64,000 bases of DNA, from positions 1,612,001-1,676,000 of the forward strand of contig NZ_UFYA01000001.1 of assembly GCF_900447215.1 (NCBI RefSeq). Direction: 5' to 3'. The stretch's first letter is position 1. The number at the start of each line of letters is the position of its first letter. This DNA is from Dermatophilus congolensis (GTDB taxonomy: Bacteria > Actinomycetota > Actinomycetes > Actinomycetales > Dermatophilaceae). The position numbers and the translations under genes were made by a program. The notes beneath the pieces were generated by a model. The model was not told the DNA's origin. It did no database searches and was given only the letters and a program-made list of their open reading frames with translations. Below are positions 1-8,924 of this stretch, in pieces.

Positions 1-414
1 CAGGAGGTGCGCGGCGACCTCCGTGTCCGTTTCGGAGGCGAATTCGACACCTTCTTCGAGAAGTTCAGCTTTAAGGGAGTGGAAGTTCTCGATGATGCCG
101 TTGTGGATGAGGGCGAGTTTTCCCTCTTTGCCACCCAGGTGGGGGTGGGCGTTTTCGTCGGTGGGGGCCCCGTGGGTTGCCCACCGTGTGTGCCCGATCG
201 CCGTCGCAGAGGGAGGCAATGGGCTAGCTTCCAGTTCGGCTCGCAGGTTAGCGAGCTTTCCTGCTTTCTTCGCGGAGCTGATCACACCGTCGGTGACGAA
301 TGCCACCCCAGCCGAGTCATATCCGCGGTACTCGAGTCGGGCGAGTCCTTCCAAAACGACGTCGAGAGCTTTGCCATCGACGTCACGGCCCACATAGCCA
401 ACGATTCCACACAT
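1..414 (-). CDS. glmS: Glutamine--fructose-6-phosphate aminotransferase, N-terminal part (runs off the window)
   Basis: The first 138 codons are visible; the rest lies beyond base 1. The protein starts MCGIVGYVG, with the Cys2 nucleophile of class II (Ntn) glutamine amidotransferases. Further on it carries LEYRGYDSAG, HTRWATHG and HNGIIEN, all typical of the GlmS glutaminase domain. The enzyme makes glucosamine-6-phosphate from fructose-6-phosphate and glutamine, the first step towards UDP-GlcNAc and peptidoglycan. It is divergent from coaA, with about 100 bases between the two starts. The isomerase domains cannot be judged. The UDP-GlcNAc pathway returns at 51.1 kb with glmU, which is oddly short. 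Confidence 0.95.
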   Translation of the reverse strand, partial: MCGIVGYVGRDVDGKALDVVLEGLARLEYRGYDSAGVAFVTDGVISSAKKAGKLANLRAELEASPLPPSATAIGHTRWATHGAPTDENAHPHLGGKEGKLALIHNGIIENFHSLKAELLEEGVEFASETDTEVAAHLL

Positions 415-519
415 AGGGTCCAGCGTAGAGTGCGGGGGCGCCCACTGTTCGCAGGTCCATGATGTGCCTCGTGATCACCTCGCCAGTGGTTCACCACTTT
501 GGTGGTGAAGAATGTTCGG

Positions 520-1473
520 GTGTCAACGCAAGTACCTGGCTCCAGGCCTGTCCCTTCCCCTTTCGTGGAAATCGCACGCGAGGACTGGGCACGCCTGTCG
601 AGTACGTATTCCCTAGGCAGCCTCACTGATGAGGATGTGCGGCGTCTTCGTGGTGTCGGTGACCGGTTGGATCTGGCTGAAGTCGAAGAGATCTACCTAC
701 CGTTGTCGCGGCTGCTCAGTTTCTACGCCGAGGGAGCTGGAAACCTTCACCGAATCATGCAGGGGTTCCTCGGCCATAAGCCGGCACGAAACCCGTTCGT
801 GATCGGTGTGGCTGGTTCTGTTGCTGTGGGCAAGTCAACGACAGCGCGGATTCTGCGCGAATTGCTGTCACGGTGGCCGAGCACCCCCAATGTCGAACTG
901 GTCACCACCGATGGGTTTTTATACCCCAACGCGGTTCTACAAGAAAAAGGGCTCATGGACCGTAAGGGGTTCCCTGAGTCATACAATCAGGCCGCTCTCG
1001 TTCAATTCCTTGACCAGGTGAAATCGGGAGTAGAGACAGTACGCGCCCCGGTTTATTCACACCTGACTTACGACATCGTGGAAGACACGCATGTAGAAGT
1101 GCACCGGCCAGATGTCCTCATCGTGGAAGGACTCAATGTCCTGGCCCCACCAACAGCAGAAACACGTGTAGTGGTATCTGACTATTTCGATTTCTCCTTG
1201 TACGTAGACGCAGAGATCCCGCATTTAAAGAGCTGGTACATCAACCGCTTCTTGCGGCTTCGCGACACAGCATTCACCGACCCTGATTCCTTCTTCCGCC
1301 GGTACGCCAACCTGTCCAACGCTGAAGCGATCGCCACAGCCGGATCGATCTGGGACAGCATCAACGAACCAAATTTACGCGAAAACGTTCTGGGCACCCG
1401 CGAGCGCGCCACCCTCATCCTCACCAAAGGCGCTGACCACAAGGTAGAGCGGGTCCGGCTGCGCAAACTTTAG
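520..1473 (+). CDS. coaA: Type I pantothenate kinase
   Basis: Phosphorylates pantothenate with ATP, the first step of coenzyme A synthesis in the cytoplasm. The P-loop [12 protein letters not shown] lies about 100 residues in, followed by [18 protein letters not shown] and [10 protein letters not shown], all diagnostic of bacterial type I CoaA. The length of about 317 residues is normal. The frame is open from a TTG at 499, but I prefer the GTG at 520: GGTGAAG lies about nine bases upstream, and the protein then starts close to the conserved PSPFVEI segment, as in mycobacterial CoaA. It is divergent from glmS and convergent with the mptB-like gene. Confidence 0.95.
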   Translation: MSTQVPGSRPVPSPFVEIAREDWARLSSTYSLGSLTDEDVRRLRGVGDRLDLAEVEEIYLPLSRLLSFYAEGAGNLHRIMQGFLGHKPARNPFVIGVAGSVAVGKSTTARILRELLSRWPSTPNVELVTTDGFLYPNAVLQEKGLMDRKGFPESYNQAALVQFLDQVKSGVETVRAPVYSHLTYDIVEDTHVEVHRPDVLIVEGLNVLAPPTAETRVVVSDYFDFSLYVDAEIPHLKSWYINRFLRLRDTAFTDPDSFFRRYANLSNAEAIATAGSIWDSINEPNLRENVLGTRERATLILTKGADHKVERVRLRKL

Positions 1474-1547
1474 GTGCCTGCACAAGCTGCAGTCACAGTG
1501 GTTTCGGGTGCGCTAGCGCTGCTGCGAGCGCGCGTCCGCGGTGGTGG

Positions 1548-3266
1548 TTACCCGACTTTTTGGTTTTGCTCGATGTGAGCGTGACGGTGTTGACCGGCTA
1601 GGCGGGCACGAAGGTTAGCGGGCAGGGGAAGGACACCGCGGGCGCGCATGCGCAGCACGAGTGCGGCAACGAGGGTGACCGCGATGGTGATGGACCCGTT
1701 GCCCAGGGCTGAGTCGAAAGCGGCGTACACACCTAGGACGGCGATCACCCACATCGCGACGGTGTAGGTGCGCTCGCTGAACGGCACCAGGCCGAGCAGC
1801 ACGAACACGGGGATCATGTACCAGGCGTGGACGACCGAGCCGCAGGCAACGAAGATGACGAATGCGGTGACGACGGACAAGGTTGGGCGCCGAGGGGCCA
1901 GCCACAGCGTGGTCCAGATCAGCCCGATCGCCATGATGGCCATGCCGCAGGCGCGTGCGGTATCTAGTGGTATTTGGGCTGTTTCTGCCGAACTTCCCAG
2001 GCCGAGCATGATGATCTGCCCGACGCTGCCAACGACGGTCGAAGGCGACAGGATTGATCGGGCCATAAGTGGCACTGACAGGCTTTCGACCCATCCCCAT
2101 CCCAGGCCACACACGAAAGTGATGAGGGCAAACAAACCAATCGAAGCAGTGCCCACAGCGGCGGCAACTCGAATGTATTCGACCATGCCTGGTGCACCTG
2201 GGTCATGGGGGGCGCCACGCACTGGGCCGGTAGGTTCGTGGCGGTCTGCTTCGATGGCGGTGCGTTCCTCGCAGCTGGGTGTTCCGCCAGAGATTTCGTG
2301 AATACGTCGTGCCACTACTGCCCGACGGGCCAGGTATCCAGCCAACGCGACCATGGCCAGCAAAGCTGTCTGTTTATATCCGGCGGCCGCAGCGATCGTC
2401 AATGAGGAGATCCAGAACCGCCCATCAAATGCCAGCAGCATCGCGGCCACGATCAACGCGACCGCCATCGCGTCATTGTGGGCGCCTCCCACCAGGTGAA
2501 TAAGGATGAGCGGGTTGGCGATGCCAATCCATCTGGCTGGCTCAACCGAGACTCCTACTCGCTCGGTCATACGCGGCAGCAGCGACGCGATCAACGCCAT
2601 TGACATGAACGCGGGAACACGCATCGCGACCGCAGCGAAGTAGGCGTTGTCAAAAGAGAGCTCTACAACGAGTTGCTGGGTGCGTAGTGCTAGCGGACCG
2701 TAGGGCGCTGAGGTGAACAGCCACATCGGATCAACCTGGTCAGCAAACGGCCCAGGAACAGAGATGGGGCCGGTGCTGTACGGATCCATCCCTCGTGAGA
2801 CCAATAAACCTTGCGCCGCATACGAATACGCATCCCTACTGAATAGCGGCGGCGCCACCAGCATCGGCAAAGACCACAGCCACCAGGTAGCTCGCGGCAC
2901 CCCACCACGCACACCGTGACGTCCTGGACGCATCGCCACCCACGCCAACAGCAGTGAAGCCATCCCCAGCAGGACAGCTGCGGCAGCGACCGCGCGGCCC
3001 ACACCGGTCTGCAACAGCCCCAAACCGATGAAGTACGGCAACTCAGAATCTGGTGGCAGTGACGCTGGTGTGAACGATCCCACCACGATAAGAACCGAGC
3101 CGAAAAGCCCCAGCCACACGGCGGGTACCGCGAATGCAGCCCGCGCATCGCTAACGAGGGCGCGCATGCTGCCACGCACACGCGTGCTCATTCCTCGGCG
3201 GGGCTGCTGTGTCTGCCCGTGGGCTTGAGTGGTTTGGCCCTGGCTCAACGGTTCATTCTTGGTCAC
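1548..3266 (-). CDS. MptB-like polyprenol-phosphomannose alpha-1,6-mannosyltransferase
   Basis: A 572-residue polytopic membrane protein of the GT-C fold, with roughly 12-13 hydrophobic segments. Family marks are FSRDAYSYAAQG in the first periplasmic loop (acidic catalytic region), SAPYGPLAL, and GGAHNDAMAV. MptB proteins extend the alpha-1,6-mannan core of lipomannan-type glycolipids using polyprenyl-phosphate mannose. Start GTG at 3266 has GGGGAG nine bases upstream. The N-terminal 40 residues are polar and rich in Q, R and S. It lies 32 bases downstream of uppS, which makes the polyprenyl carrier, so joint transcription is plausible. Exact linkage specificity is inferred from family membership. 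Confidence 0.8.
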   Translation of the reverse strand: MTKNEPLSQGQTTQAHGQTQQPRRGMSTRVRGSMRALVSDARAAFAVPAVWLGLFGSVLIVVGSFTPASLPPDSELPYFIGLGLLQTGVGRAVAAAAVLLGMASLLLAWVAMRPGRHGVRGGVPRATWWLWSLPMLVAPPLFSRDAYSYAAQGLLVSRGMDPYSTGPISVPGPFADQVDPMWLFTSAPYGPLALRTQQLVVELSFDNAYFAAVAMRVPAFMSMALIASLLPRMTERVGVSVEPARWIGIANPLILIHLVGGAHNDAMAVALIVAAMLLAFDGRFWISSLTIAAAAGYKQTALLAMVALAGYLARRAVVARRIHEISGGTPSCEERTAIEADRHEPTGPVRGAPHDPGAPGMVEYIRVAAAVGTASIGLFALITFVCGLGWGWVESLSVPLMARSILSPSTVVGSVGQIIMLGLGSSAETAQIPLDTARACGMAIMAIGLIWTTLWLAPRRPTLSVVTAFVIFVACGSVVHAWYMIPVFVLLGLVPFSERTYTVAMWVIAVLGVYAAFDSALGNGSITIAVTLVAALVLRMRARGVLPLPANLRARLAGQHRHAHIEQNQKVG

Positions 3267-3298
3267 CTGCAGATTCTCCCCACGTCCTGGCCGGGACG

Positions 3299-4060
3299 TT
3301 ACGCCCCGAACCGGCGCTCGCGTTCGGCGTAGGAACGCAGTGCGCGCAGAAAATCGACTCGCCGGAAGTCGGGCCAGTACGCCTCACAGAAATAGAACTC
3401 GCTGTGGGTGCTCTGCCAGAGCAGGAACCCGCTGACTCGTTGTTCGCCAGACGTGCGGATAACGAGGTCTGGGTCGGGTTGGCCTGTGGTGTACAGGTGG
3501 TCGGCAATGTCTTCGGCCGAGACTGTTTGGGCGACGTCGTCGATCGTTCGTCCTTGTTCTGCTGCCTCTTTGAGCAGCGAACGAACTGCATCGGAGATTT
3601 CACGTTTACCGCCGTAGCCAACAGCAACGTTGACGAACATGCCCTCCACGTTGTCGGTGCGAGAAGCTGCGGTGGATAAGCGTTCCACGGTGGCTGGTGG
3701 CAGTACGTCTTTAGCGCCAACGATTTTGATGCGCCACCGCCCTGAATCAGCCAGCGTGTCTACGGCGTCTTCGATGATCCCCAGCAGTGGTTCCAGCTCT
3801 TCTGGGGAGCGATTCAGGTTGTCTGTGGATAGCAGCCATAAAGTCACGATCTCCACGCCAGCTTCTTCGCTCCATTGCAAGAACGGCGCGATGTTTTCTG
3901 CTCCGGCGCGGTGCCCGATGAAAGCTTCGGCGCCTTTAGCGCGGGCCCAGCGGCGATTACCGTCGAGCATGACTCCCACGTGCCTGGGCACCGTGGCGTT
4001 AGCTAGTTCACGCAACAGTCGTTTCTCGTACAAGCCGTACAGGAATGACGACAATCCCAT
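3299..4060 (-). CDS. uppS: Isoprenyl transferase (cis-prenyl diphosphate synthase)
   Basis: A 253-residue UPP synthase family protein that condenses isopentenyl diphosphate units onto an allylic starter to make the polyprenyl carrier for wall and polysaccharide synthesis. Visible motifs are VMLDGNRRWA (catalytic Asp and diphosphate-binding region), LWLLSTDNLNR, and DLVIRTSGEQR near the C-terminus followed by the FYFCEAYWPDF block. Start ATG at 4060 follows GAGG with five bases spacing. It heads the pair with the mptB-like gene and follows mca and its small membrane partner. Product chain length cannot be read from sequence; actinobacteria often carry two such enzymes. Confidence 0.9.
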   Translation of the reverse strand: MGLSSFLYGLYEKRLLRELANATVPRHVGVMLDGNRRWARAKGAEAFIGHRAGAENIAPFLQWSEEAGVEIVTLWLLSTDNLNRSPEELEPLLGIIEDAVDTLADSGRWRIKIVGAKDVLPPATVERLSTAASRTDNVEGMFVNVAVGYGGKREISDAVRSLLKEAAEQGRTIDDVAQTVSAEDIADHLYTTGQPDPDLVIRTSGEQRVSGFLLWQSTHSEFYFCEAYWPDFRRVDFLRALRSYAERERRFGA

Positions 4061-4099
4061 CTCAACCTCGTGACTCTCGAGGACACTTTGTTGACGGTT

Positions 4100-4354
4100 T
4101 CACTGGGATCGCCCGTCCTTGCTCGGCTGGCTCTGCTCGGCAGCCGCATCTGAACCGTTTCCGTCCGTGTCCGCAAATGTCTTCGTCGTGACAGTGATAG
4201 CAGATTGCTGGGTGTCCTCTTCAAAGACCGCGTGATCAGCGTTGCGTAGATGCTTCAGCATGCTCCGCATCAAAACCCACAAAGCAACAGACATCAGGAA
4301 CAGCGCAAAGAACCCGCCCAGACCGGCGGAGATGGATTGATTGGCGCCCTGCAT
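4100..4354 (-). CDS. Small single-pass membrane protein next to mca
   Basis: 84 residues with one transmembrane segment (about residues 9-32, GLGGFFALFLMSVALWVLM) followed by a polar, acidic cytosolic tail. The ATG overlaps the TGA of mca as TGATG, so translation is coupled. Similar small proteins sit beside mca in other actinobacteria, but I know of no assigned function. No catalytic motif is visible. It could be an anchor or a regulator of its neighbours; that is conjecture. Confidence 0.7.
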   Translation of the reverse strand: MQGANQSISAGLGGFFALFLMSVALWVLMRSMLKHLRNADHAVFEEDTQQSAITVTTKTFADTDGNGSDAAAEQSQPSKDGRSQ

Positions 4355-5379
4355 CAGCGCTCCTTCACATCGTCGATGAGAGGAGCCGACGGGCGGCGCG
4401 AGGAGTCAGAGCCCATCGCGTCAGCCTGCGCCGGTTCCGGAAGCCCAGCGAATACATCGTCCTCAACCTCCGGAAGCACCGTGGTGTGAACGTATGAGAT
4501 CGCCATTTCGAAATCTTCCCACGGCCACACCTCCCGCTCGATCTCTTGCGGTATCCCGAACCAAAAACCGTCAGGGTCGACCTGGGTGGCATGGGCTCGG
4601 AGGGCTTCATCACGTGCATCGAACCAGTCAGCAACGGGCACCCGAGTAGTGACGGCGCGGAACGCATCATCACCACGAGCAGCTCGTTTTTCTATCCATT
4701 CCTCGAACGGTGACTGACCTGTGTGTTCTTTCATCGCCGTGTGCAGGGCCTGCAACCGATCCATGCTCAGGGTTTGGTTGTAGTACAGCTTCAGCGGCTG
4801 CCATGGCGGCCCTGCCTGCGGGAACTGTTCTGGATCCCCTGCGGCACGGAACGCAGCCACTGACACATCGTGAGTACGCACGTGGTCCGGATGCGGGTAG
4901 CCACCGTTTTCGTCATAGGTGGTCACCACGTGCGGGCGATGCTGCCGAATCAACCGCACCAGCGCCTCCACGCACACCTGCATAGGCATGGTGGCAAAGC
5001 AGCCTTCAGGCAGCGGGGGCAGCGGGTCACCTTCAGGCAGACCTGAGTCAATAAACCCAAGCCAGGCATGATCCACCCCTAATGCTTCTTGTGCTTTTGC
5101 CATCTCGGTGCGCCGCAACCCCACCAGGTCACGTTCCACCTCGGGGTCGCCTTGTAGCCGAGGGTTAAGCACTGACCCTCTCTCACCACCAGTACATGAA
5201 ACAACCAGCACGTTCGCGCCCTCATGGGCATACATGGCCGTAGCTGCGGCGCCTTTACTCGACTCGTCGTCGGGGTGAGCGTGTACCGCCATCAGCCGAT
5301 AGCCGTGCCGGTCGCCCGTCGATCCTGTTCTAGCGTTCGATCCCATCCGATTGCCCGCCTGCCTTACGTACTTGGTCAT
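4354..5379 (-). CDS. mca: Mycothiol S-conjugate amidase
   Basis: Zinc metalloamidase that cleaves mycothiol S-conjugates of toxins, releasing a mercapturic acid for export and recycling GlcN-inositol. HAHPDDES (zinc ligands His and Asp) and HPDHVRTHD (third His ligand) identify the LmbE/Mca fold. GERGSVLNPRLQGD and YYNQTLS favour Mca over the related deacetylase MshB. The frame is open to 5496, but the extra N-terminus has no homology to the family. ATG at 5379 follows GGGTGGG, and ATG at 5346 is also possible. The gene is divergent from the DUF4307 gene. This gene implies a mycothiol-producing actinobacterium. Confidence 0.92.
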   Translation of the reverse strand: MTKYVRQAGNRMGSNARTGSTGDRHGYRLMAVHAHPDDESSKGAAATAMYAHEGANVLVVSCTGGERGSVLNPRLQGDPEVERDLVGLRRTEMAKAQEALGVDHAWLGFIDSGLPEGDPLPPLPEGCFATMPMQVCVEALVRLIRQHRPHVVTTYDENGGYPHPDHVRTHDVSVAAFRAAGDPEQFPQAGPPWQPLKLYYNQTLSMDRLQALHTAMKEHTGQSPFEEWIEKRAARGDDAFRAVTTRVPVADWFDARDEALRAHATQVDPDGFWFGIPQEIEREVWPWEDFEMAISYVHTTVLPEVEDDVFAGLPEPAQADAMGSDSSRRPSAPLIDDVKER

Positions 5380-5533
5380 GTTCCCACCCGTGACAGCGTG
5401 AACACCCACGCCACCTGGCCACACATGCATTGCCGCACCGTGATAGTGCCCAACGTCACACGAACCATCATTATCCGCCACTTGGCATGCGTTCACCCGC
5501 GGCCCGCCGGGGCCAGGGGACTAGGCTGGGCTT

Positions 5534-5998
5534 GTGGTAGAACAACCCGACTCCTCCCTGGCAGCACACACACGTGAGGTCAACGACGCCGCCGAGGCAG
5601 AAGCCGAACGTGGCCGCTCCGTCGGCCAGTACTGGAAGTCGATCTCCCCTATCCGACGGAAAGTGGTTGCCGGGGCGGCAGCTGCTGTTGTTGTGGGATC
5701 TGCTGTCGCGACATGGTTTGGGTTAGCAGCCTCTACCGACTGGCCACTACAGCGCGACTTGGCCTATGACGTTCACGACGCCAGTTCTGTCACCGTCCGT
5801 TTCGAAGTCACAAAGCCACCAGAAATGACCGCGGTATGTGAAGTTGTGGCCCAAGAAGTCGGTAAGGCCGTGGTCGGGCGCGAAAACGTCACCATCCCCG
5901 CAGCTGAAGAACGCACCACGCAACACCAAACCACCGTACGTACCACCACTACCGCGGTCATCGGTTTGGTTAAAACATGTCGGCCAGTCGACCGGTAA
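5534..5998 (+). CDS. DUF4307 membrane-anchored protein
   Basis: 154 residues: a polar N-terminus, one transmembrane helix at about residues 43-65 (KVVAGAAAAVVVGSAVATWF), then an extracytoplasmic domain with the VTVRFEVTKPPEM-CEVVAQ pattern typical of DUF4307. Function of the family is unknown. It sits between mca and greA, the usual actinobacterial context. Start is GTG at 5534 (GTG-GTA-GAA). A Cys near the C-terminus (VKTC) may pair with the Cys in the CEVVA motif outside the membrane. Confidence 0.8.
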   Translation: MVEQPDSSLAAHTREVNDAAEAEAERGRSVGQYWKSISPIRRKVVAGAAAAVVVGSAVATWFGLAASTDWPLQRDLAYDVHDASSVTVRFEVTKPPEMTAVCEVVAQEVGKAVVGRENVTIPAAEERTTQHQTTVRTTTTAVIGLVKTCRPVDR

Positions 5999-6435
5999 CT
6001 ACGCCCCTTTTCTCACACGTGAACTGGACAAAATATCTCGATTCCGAAACAGTACTCGTCTATACTTGCTGTCTCGACGCCCACCGAGGGTGTCTCGGGC
6101 CGCACGACGAAGCCGACTCAGCACTGCAGTAACAGGCATCACCCAACCGGCCCTATGCCCTTCCGAACCTGGCGCCTCCCGACGCGTCCGGGCGTACGCG
6201 CCGGTCGATATCGACGCCACGGATGACAGGCCCCGCCTCACACCGGGGACGGCATCACAGACCACTCTCGGAAGGGCTTTTTCGCACACGAAGGTCCCGC
6301 ACCGCGCAGCCACGGCACTGCCGAACAAGCCTGGGCGGGCCCTGACACAGAACGTCCACCAATGCACACCGATCGCACAGCGATCGACGACCACAGCGGC
6401 ACCGGCCCCGCCGGTACTGCGCACGAGGAGTATTC
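5999..6435 (+). promoter_or_regulatory. 437-base gap upstream of greA; possible promoter and long leader
   Basis: No credible gene lies here. TATACT at 6061-6066 resembles a sigma-70 -10 box. A weak -35 (TCGATT, 6038-6043) lies 17 bases upstream. A transcript starting near 6073 would give greA a leader of about 360 bases. I see no recognisable riboswitch or long hairpin in the leader. The rest of the gap is C-rich and not codon-like. Confidence 0.3.
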
Positions 6436-6933
6436 GTGTCCGACATCAACCAGTCTTCGTCTCCGTTCCTCACACAGGACGCCTACGACCGTCTCCAGGC
6501 GGAGCTGGAAGAGCTCTCCACGACAGGCCGTTCCGAAATCTCCAAGCGGATCGAAGCCGCCCGCGACGAAGGCGACCTGAAAGAAAACGGCGGCTACCAC
6601 GCGGCTAAAGAAGAACAGGGCAAGATGGAAGCCCGCATCCGCCAGCTCACCTCCCTTCTCGAAAACGCCACGGTCGGGGCTCCCCCAGCCGACGACGGCA
6701 TCGTCGAACCAGGCATGATCGTTGTCGTTGACATGTTTGGCGACGAGGTGGAGTTCCTCCTAGGCAACCGCGAAATCGCAGACTCAGCCCTGGAATACGA
6801 CGTCTACTCCGACCGCTCCCCCCTCGGAGCAGCCATCATCGGTAAGAAGGTCGGCGATGAGGCCTCCTACACCGCCCCCAACGGCAAAGAAATTTCCGTC
6901 AAAATCCTCAAAGCCACCCCATTCACTGGCTGA
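6436..6933 (+). CDS. greA: Transcription elongation factor GreA
   Basis: 165 residues. Binds the RNA polymerase secondary channel and stimulates cleavage of backtracked transcripts. The N-terminal coiled coil carries ARDEGDLKENGGYHAAKEEQ, with the acidic D-E pair at the tip that positions magnesium. The C-terminal FKBP-like domain has SPLGAAIIGKKVGDE and a closing KILKATPF. GTG start has AGGAG six bases upstream, an unambiguous ribosome binding site. A hairpin terminator follows at once. Neighbours DUF4307 and mca match the usual arrangement. Confidence 0.96.
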   Translation: MSDINQSSSPFLTQDAYDRLQAELEELSTTGRSEISKRIEAARDEGDLKENGGYHAAKEEQGKMEARIRQLTSLLENATVGAPPADDGIVEPGMIVVVDMFGDEVEFLLGNREIADSALEYDVYSDRSPLGAAIIGKKVGDEASYTAPNGKEISVKILKATPFTG

Positions 6934-6950
6934 ACCAAGTACCCCCAGTG

Positions 6951-6999
6951 AGGGGCTGTCCCGGCGCCCATCAAGGCCGCCGAGACAGCCCTTCACTCT
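6951..6999 (+). terminator. greA terminator
   Basis: Inverted repeat GGGCTGTC (6953-6960) and GACAGCCC (6984-6991), extended inward by partly paired CCGGCG/CCGCCG, followed by CTCTTTCCC. It starts 18 bases after the greA stop. Confidence 0.75.
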
Positions 7000-7077
7000 T
7001 TCCCACCCAAAAACATTCAGTGACAACAACCCTGGGCACCTCTTTTACCTGCCGCACCTACATGGCAGACTCCCTGC

Positions 7078-7806
7078 ATGTTCGAGTCTTTCTTCGCCCG
7101 TCCAGTGACTGTCGTCTCTGCTGAACACGCCCTACCCGGACGCACCAGCCCACTGCCTGACATCCCCGAACACAACGTAGTTACCGGCACCTCAATGCAC
7201 GCGTTCCCCGCCGGAGCCGAAGTGATCTACCTAGCAATGGGGTGTTTCTGGGGCGTAGAACGAATTTTCTGGAAACTCCCCGGAGTCATCACCACAGCTG
7301 TCGGGTACGCCGGAGGCTACACACCCAACCCCACCTACGAAGAAACCTGCACTGGGCGCACCGGCCATACAGAAACAGTCCTCGTGGCCTACGACCCCAC
7401 AGCTACAACACCGATAGAACTCCTCACGGTGTTCTGGGAAAACCACAACCCCACCACTGCCAACCGGCAAGGTAACGACGTCGGAACCCAATACCGATCC
7501 GCTATCTACTGGACCACCGAAGAACAACGCAACGCCGCCCTACGCACCCGCGCAGCCTTCCAGCACGAGCTAGACCGCGCAGACGCCGGCCTAGCCACCA
7601 CCGAAATCCGCCCCTTTGCTTCCGCCAACAATGGCAACGCCCCCGCACCTATCGACGACCCTCACGACTACCCAGACACCGGTTTCGATGGCCCAGCAGG
7701 CCCCTTCTACTACGCCGAGGAATACCACCAGCAGTACCTGCACAAAAACCCTGCGGGCTACTGCAACCACGGCCCTAACGGATTCACCTGCCGCGTCGAA
7801 GACTAA
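7078..7806 (+). CDS. msrA: Peptide-methionine (S)-S-oxide reductase
   Basis: 242 residues, of the longer E. coli-like MsrA type with an N-terminal extension (about 45 residues) before the catalytic core. The nucleophile Cys lies in MGCFWGVERIF, and GYAGG, GRTGHTE, HNPT, GTQYRS and YYAEEYHQQYL complete the family signature. C-terminal Cys residues in GYCNHG and TCRVED may act as resolving cysteines. It repairs oxidised methionine in proteins. It lies 80 bases after the greA terminator and probably has its own promoter. A hairpin shared with the convergent glycosyltransferase gene follows. Confidence 0.95.
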   Translation: MFESFFARPVTVVSAEHALPGRTSPLPDIPEHNVVTGTSMHAFPAGAEVIYLAMGCFWGVERIFWKLPGVITTAVGYAGGYTPNPTYEETCTGRTGHTETVLVAYDPTATTPIELLTVFWENHNPTTANRQGNDVGTQYRSAIYWTTEEQRNAALRTRAAFQHELDRADAGLATTEIRPFASANNGNAPAPIDDPHDYPDTGFDGPAGPFYYAEEYHQQYLHKNPAGYCNHGPNGFTCRVED

Positions 7807-7821
7807 ACCCCACCAACACCC

Positions 7822-7858
7822 GTGAGGGGGCAGCCAAGCTATTGGCCTACCCCCTCAC
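7822..7858. terminator. Bidirectional terminator between msrA and glycosyltransferase
   Basis: GTGAGGGGG (7822-7830) pairs with CCCCCTCAC (7850-7858), with an inner CCAA/TTGG pairing around the loop. It lies in the 68-base gap between two convergent genes. Confidence 0.7.
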
Positions 7859-7874
7859 CCAACACACACAGCCT

Positions 7875-8801
7875 TCAGCGAGAAACCGGCAGCGCCTCGT
7901 GCGCTACCCCCCAGTCCTTCACCGCTTGCGCTTCAGCAGCCCAATCCCGGCAGCCAGGCACCTCCCCCACCTCCAAATGCGCCGCCCGATCTGGAACCAC
8001 CGCAAACAAATAATGCGGAGTCTGCTGCTTACGGGCACGCGCATTCATCAAAAACCGGAACGGAAGCAACACCGCCGCACGCAACACCCCACGGATCCCC
8101 GGCACAAAATCCTTCCCCAACCCGAACACGAACTCCCGCCCGTGGTACGGCACCACACCCTGACTGATCAGACACAACTCGTGGTCCAAAAAACGGTTCC
8201 GGAACGGCCGCATCGCCAGCTCGTGAATATCCCGATCAGCACGCAACACCCCCACCCGCGCCGCAAACGTGCTGGTAGTTGACATCACGTTCACCCACAA
8301 GTCCTCCCCCACCTGCTCATCTGGCTGAGCCCTCCACGCACGCGGCATCGCATACCGAGCCCGCGCAGCCGCATCCGTTGCCACCGGCGGACGCTTACCC
8401 GTCAACGCAAACGACGACACCTTCGGCAACTCCTCTGCCGCTCGCGCCAACACCACAAACGCATCCTGCGTCAACAGGTAGTCATCCTCAATAAAAGCGA
8501 TCACATCCCCATCGGACAACGCCAACCGGTCCGGCAAATCCAAAGCAAACCGGTAACTGCCCAACAACCCCACCGGACCACCGTCAGTGAACATAACCCG
8601 CCCATGGCGTTCCATCACCTCTAGCCGCGGCTGAGGAATAGGCCCATCGTTAGCGAACACGACCTCAACATCCACACCCGCGTCCCGCGCGAACGACGCC
8701 GCCCGCACAAACGAAGCAACCACCACATCCTTACTGAAATAGCTCGGACGCTCCTTATCGTTCTCGCCGCCATATGACCGCAGAACCAGGCATAACCTCA
8801 T
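7875..8801 (-). CDS. Glycosyltransferase-like protein of GT-A type
   Basis: About 308 residues. The ATG at 8801 has AAGGGAGC five bases upstream, so I reject the open frame up to 8891. The protein starts MRLCLVLRSYGG and has VVFANDGP, GLLGSYRFAL and FIEDDYLLTQDAF; the EDD is likely the metal-binding DxD of a GT-A fold. The C-terminal half has WRAQPDEQVGEDLWVNVMS and DHELCLISQG. It looks like a nucleotide-sugar transferase acting on a surface or protein substrate, but acceptor and sugar are unknown. It is followed upstream by the FliD-like gene, on the same strand and 123 bases away, so flagellar glycosylation is a possible but untested role. Confidence 0.6.
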   Translation of the reverse strand: MRLCLVLRSYGGENDKERPSYFSKDVVVASFVRAASFARDAGVDVEVVFANDGPIPQPRLEVMERHGRVMFTDGGPVGLLGSYRFALDLPDRLALSDGDVIAFIEDDYLLTQDAFVVLARAAEELPKVSSFALTGKRPPVATDAAARARYAMPRAWRAQPDEQVGEDLWVNVMSTTSTFAARVGVLRADRDIHELAMRPFRNRFLDHELCLISQGVVPYHGREFVFGLGKDFVPGIRGVLRAAVLLPFRFLMNARARKQQTPHYLFAVVPDRAAHLEVGEVPGCRDWAAEAQAVKDWGVAHEALPVSR

Positions 8802-8924
8802 CGAAAGCTCCCTTACACACACGCCCTCGTCCATCCGATAAGCGCCAATCACCGGAAGGCTACGTCCTGTGCCTGCGCTCAAGCTCGACACATACCCTTA
8901 CCCAGGCCTGACTTCAGTCAGAAT

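Noticed and set aside
1615-2112. Open frames inside the mptB-like gene on both strands
   Set aside because: Arg-rich products without domains or ribosome binding sites; the membrane protein frame explains the region.
5380-5496. N-terminal extension of mca up to 5496
   Set aside because: It lies in the divergent promoter region, is unlike other Mca proteins, and a better-placed ATG follows at 5379.
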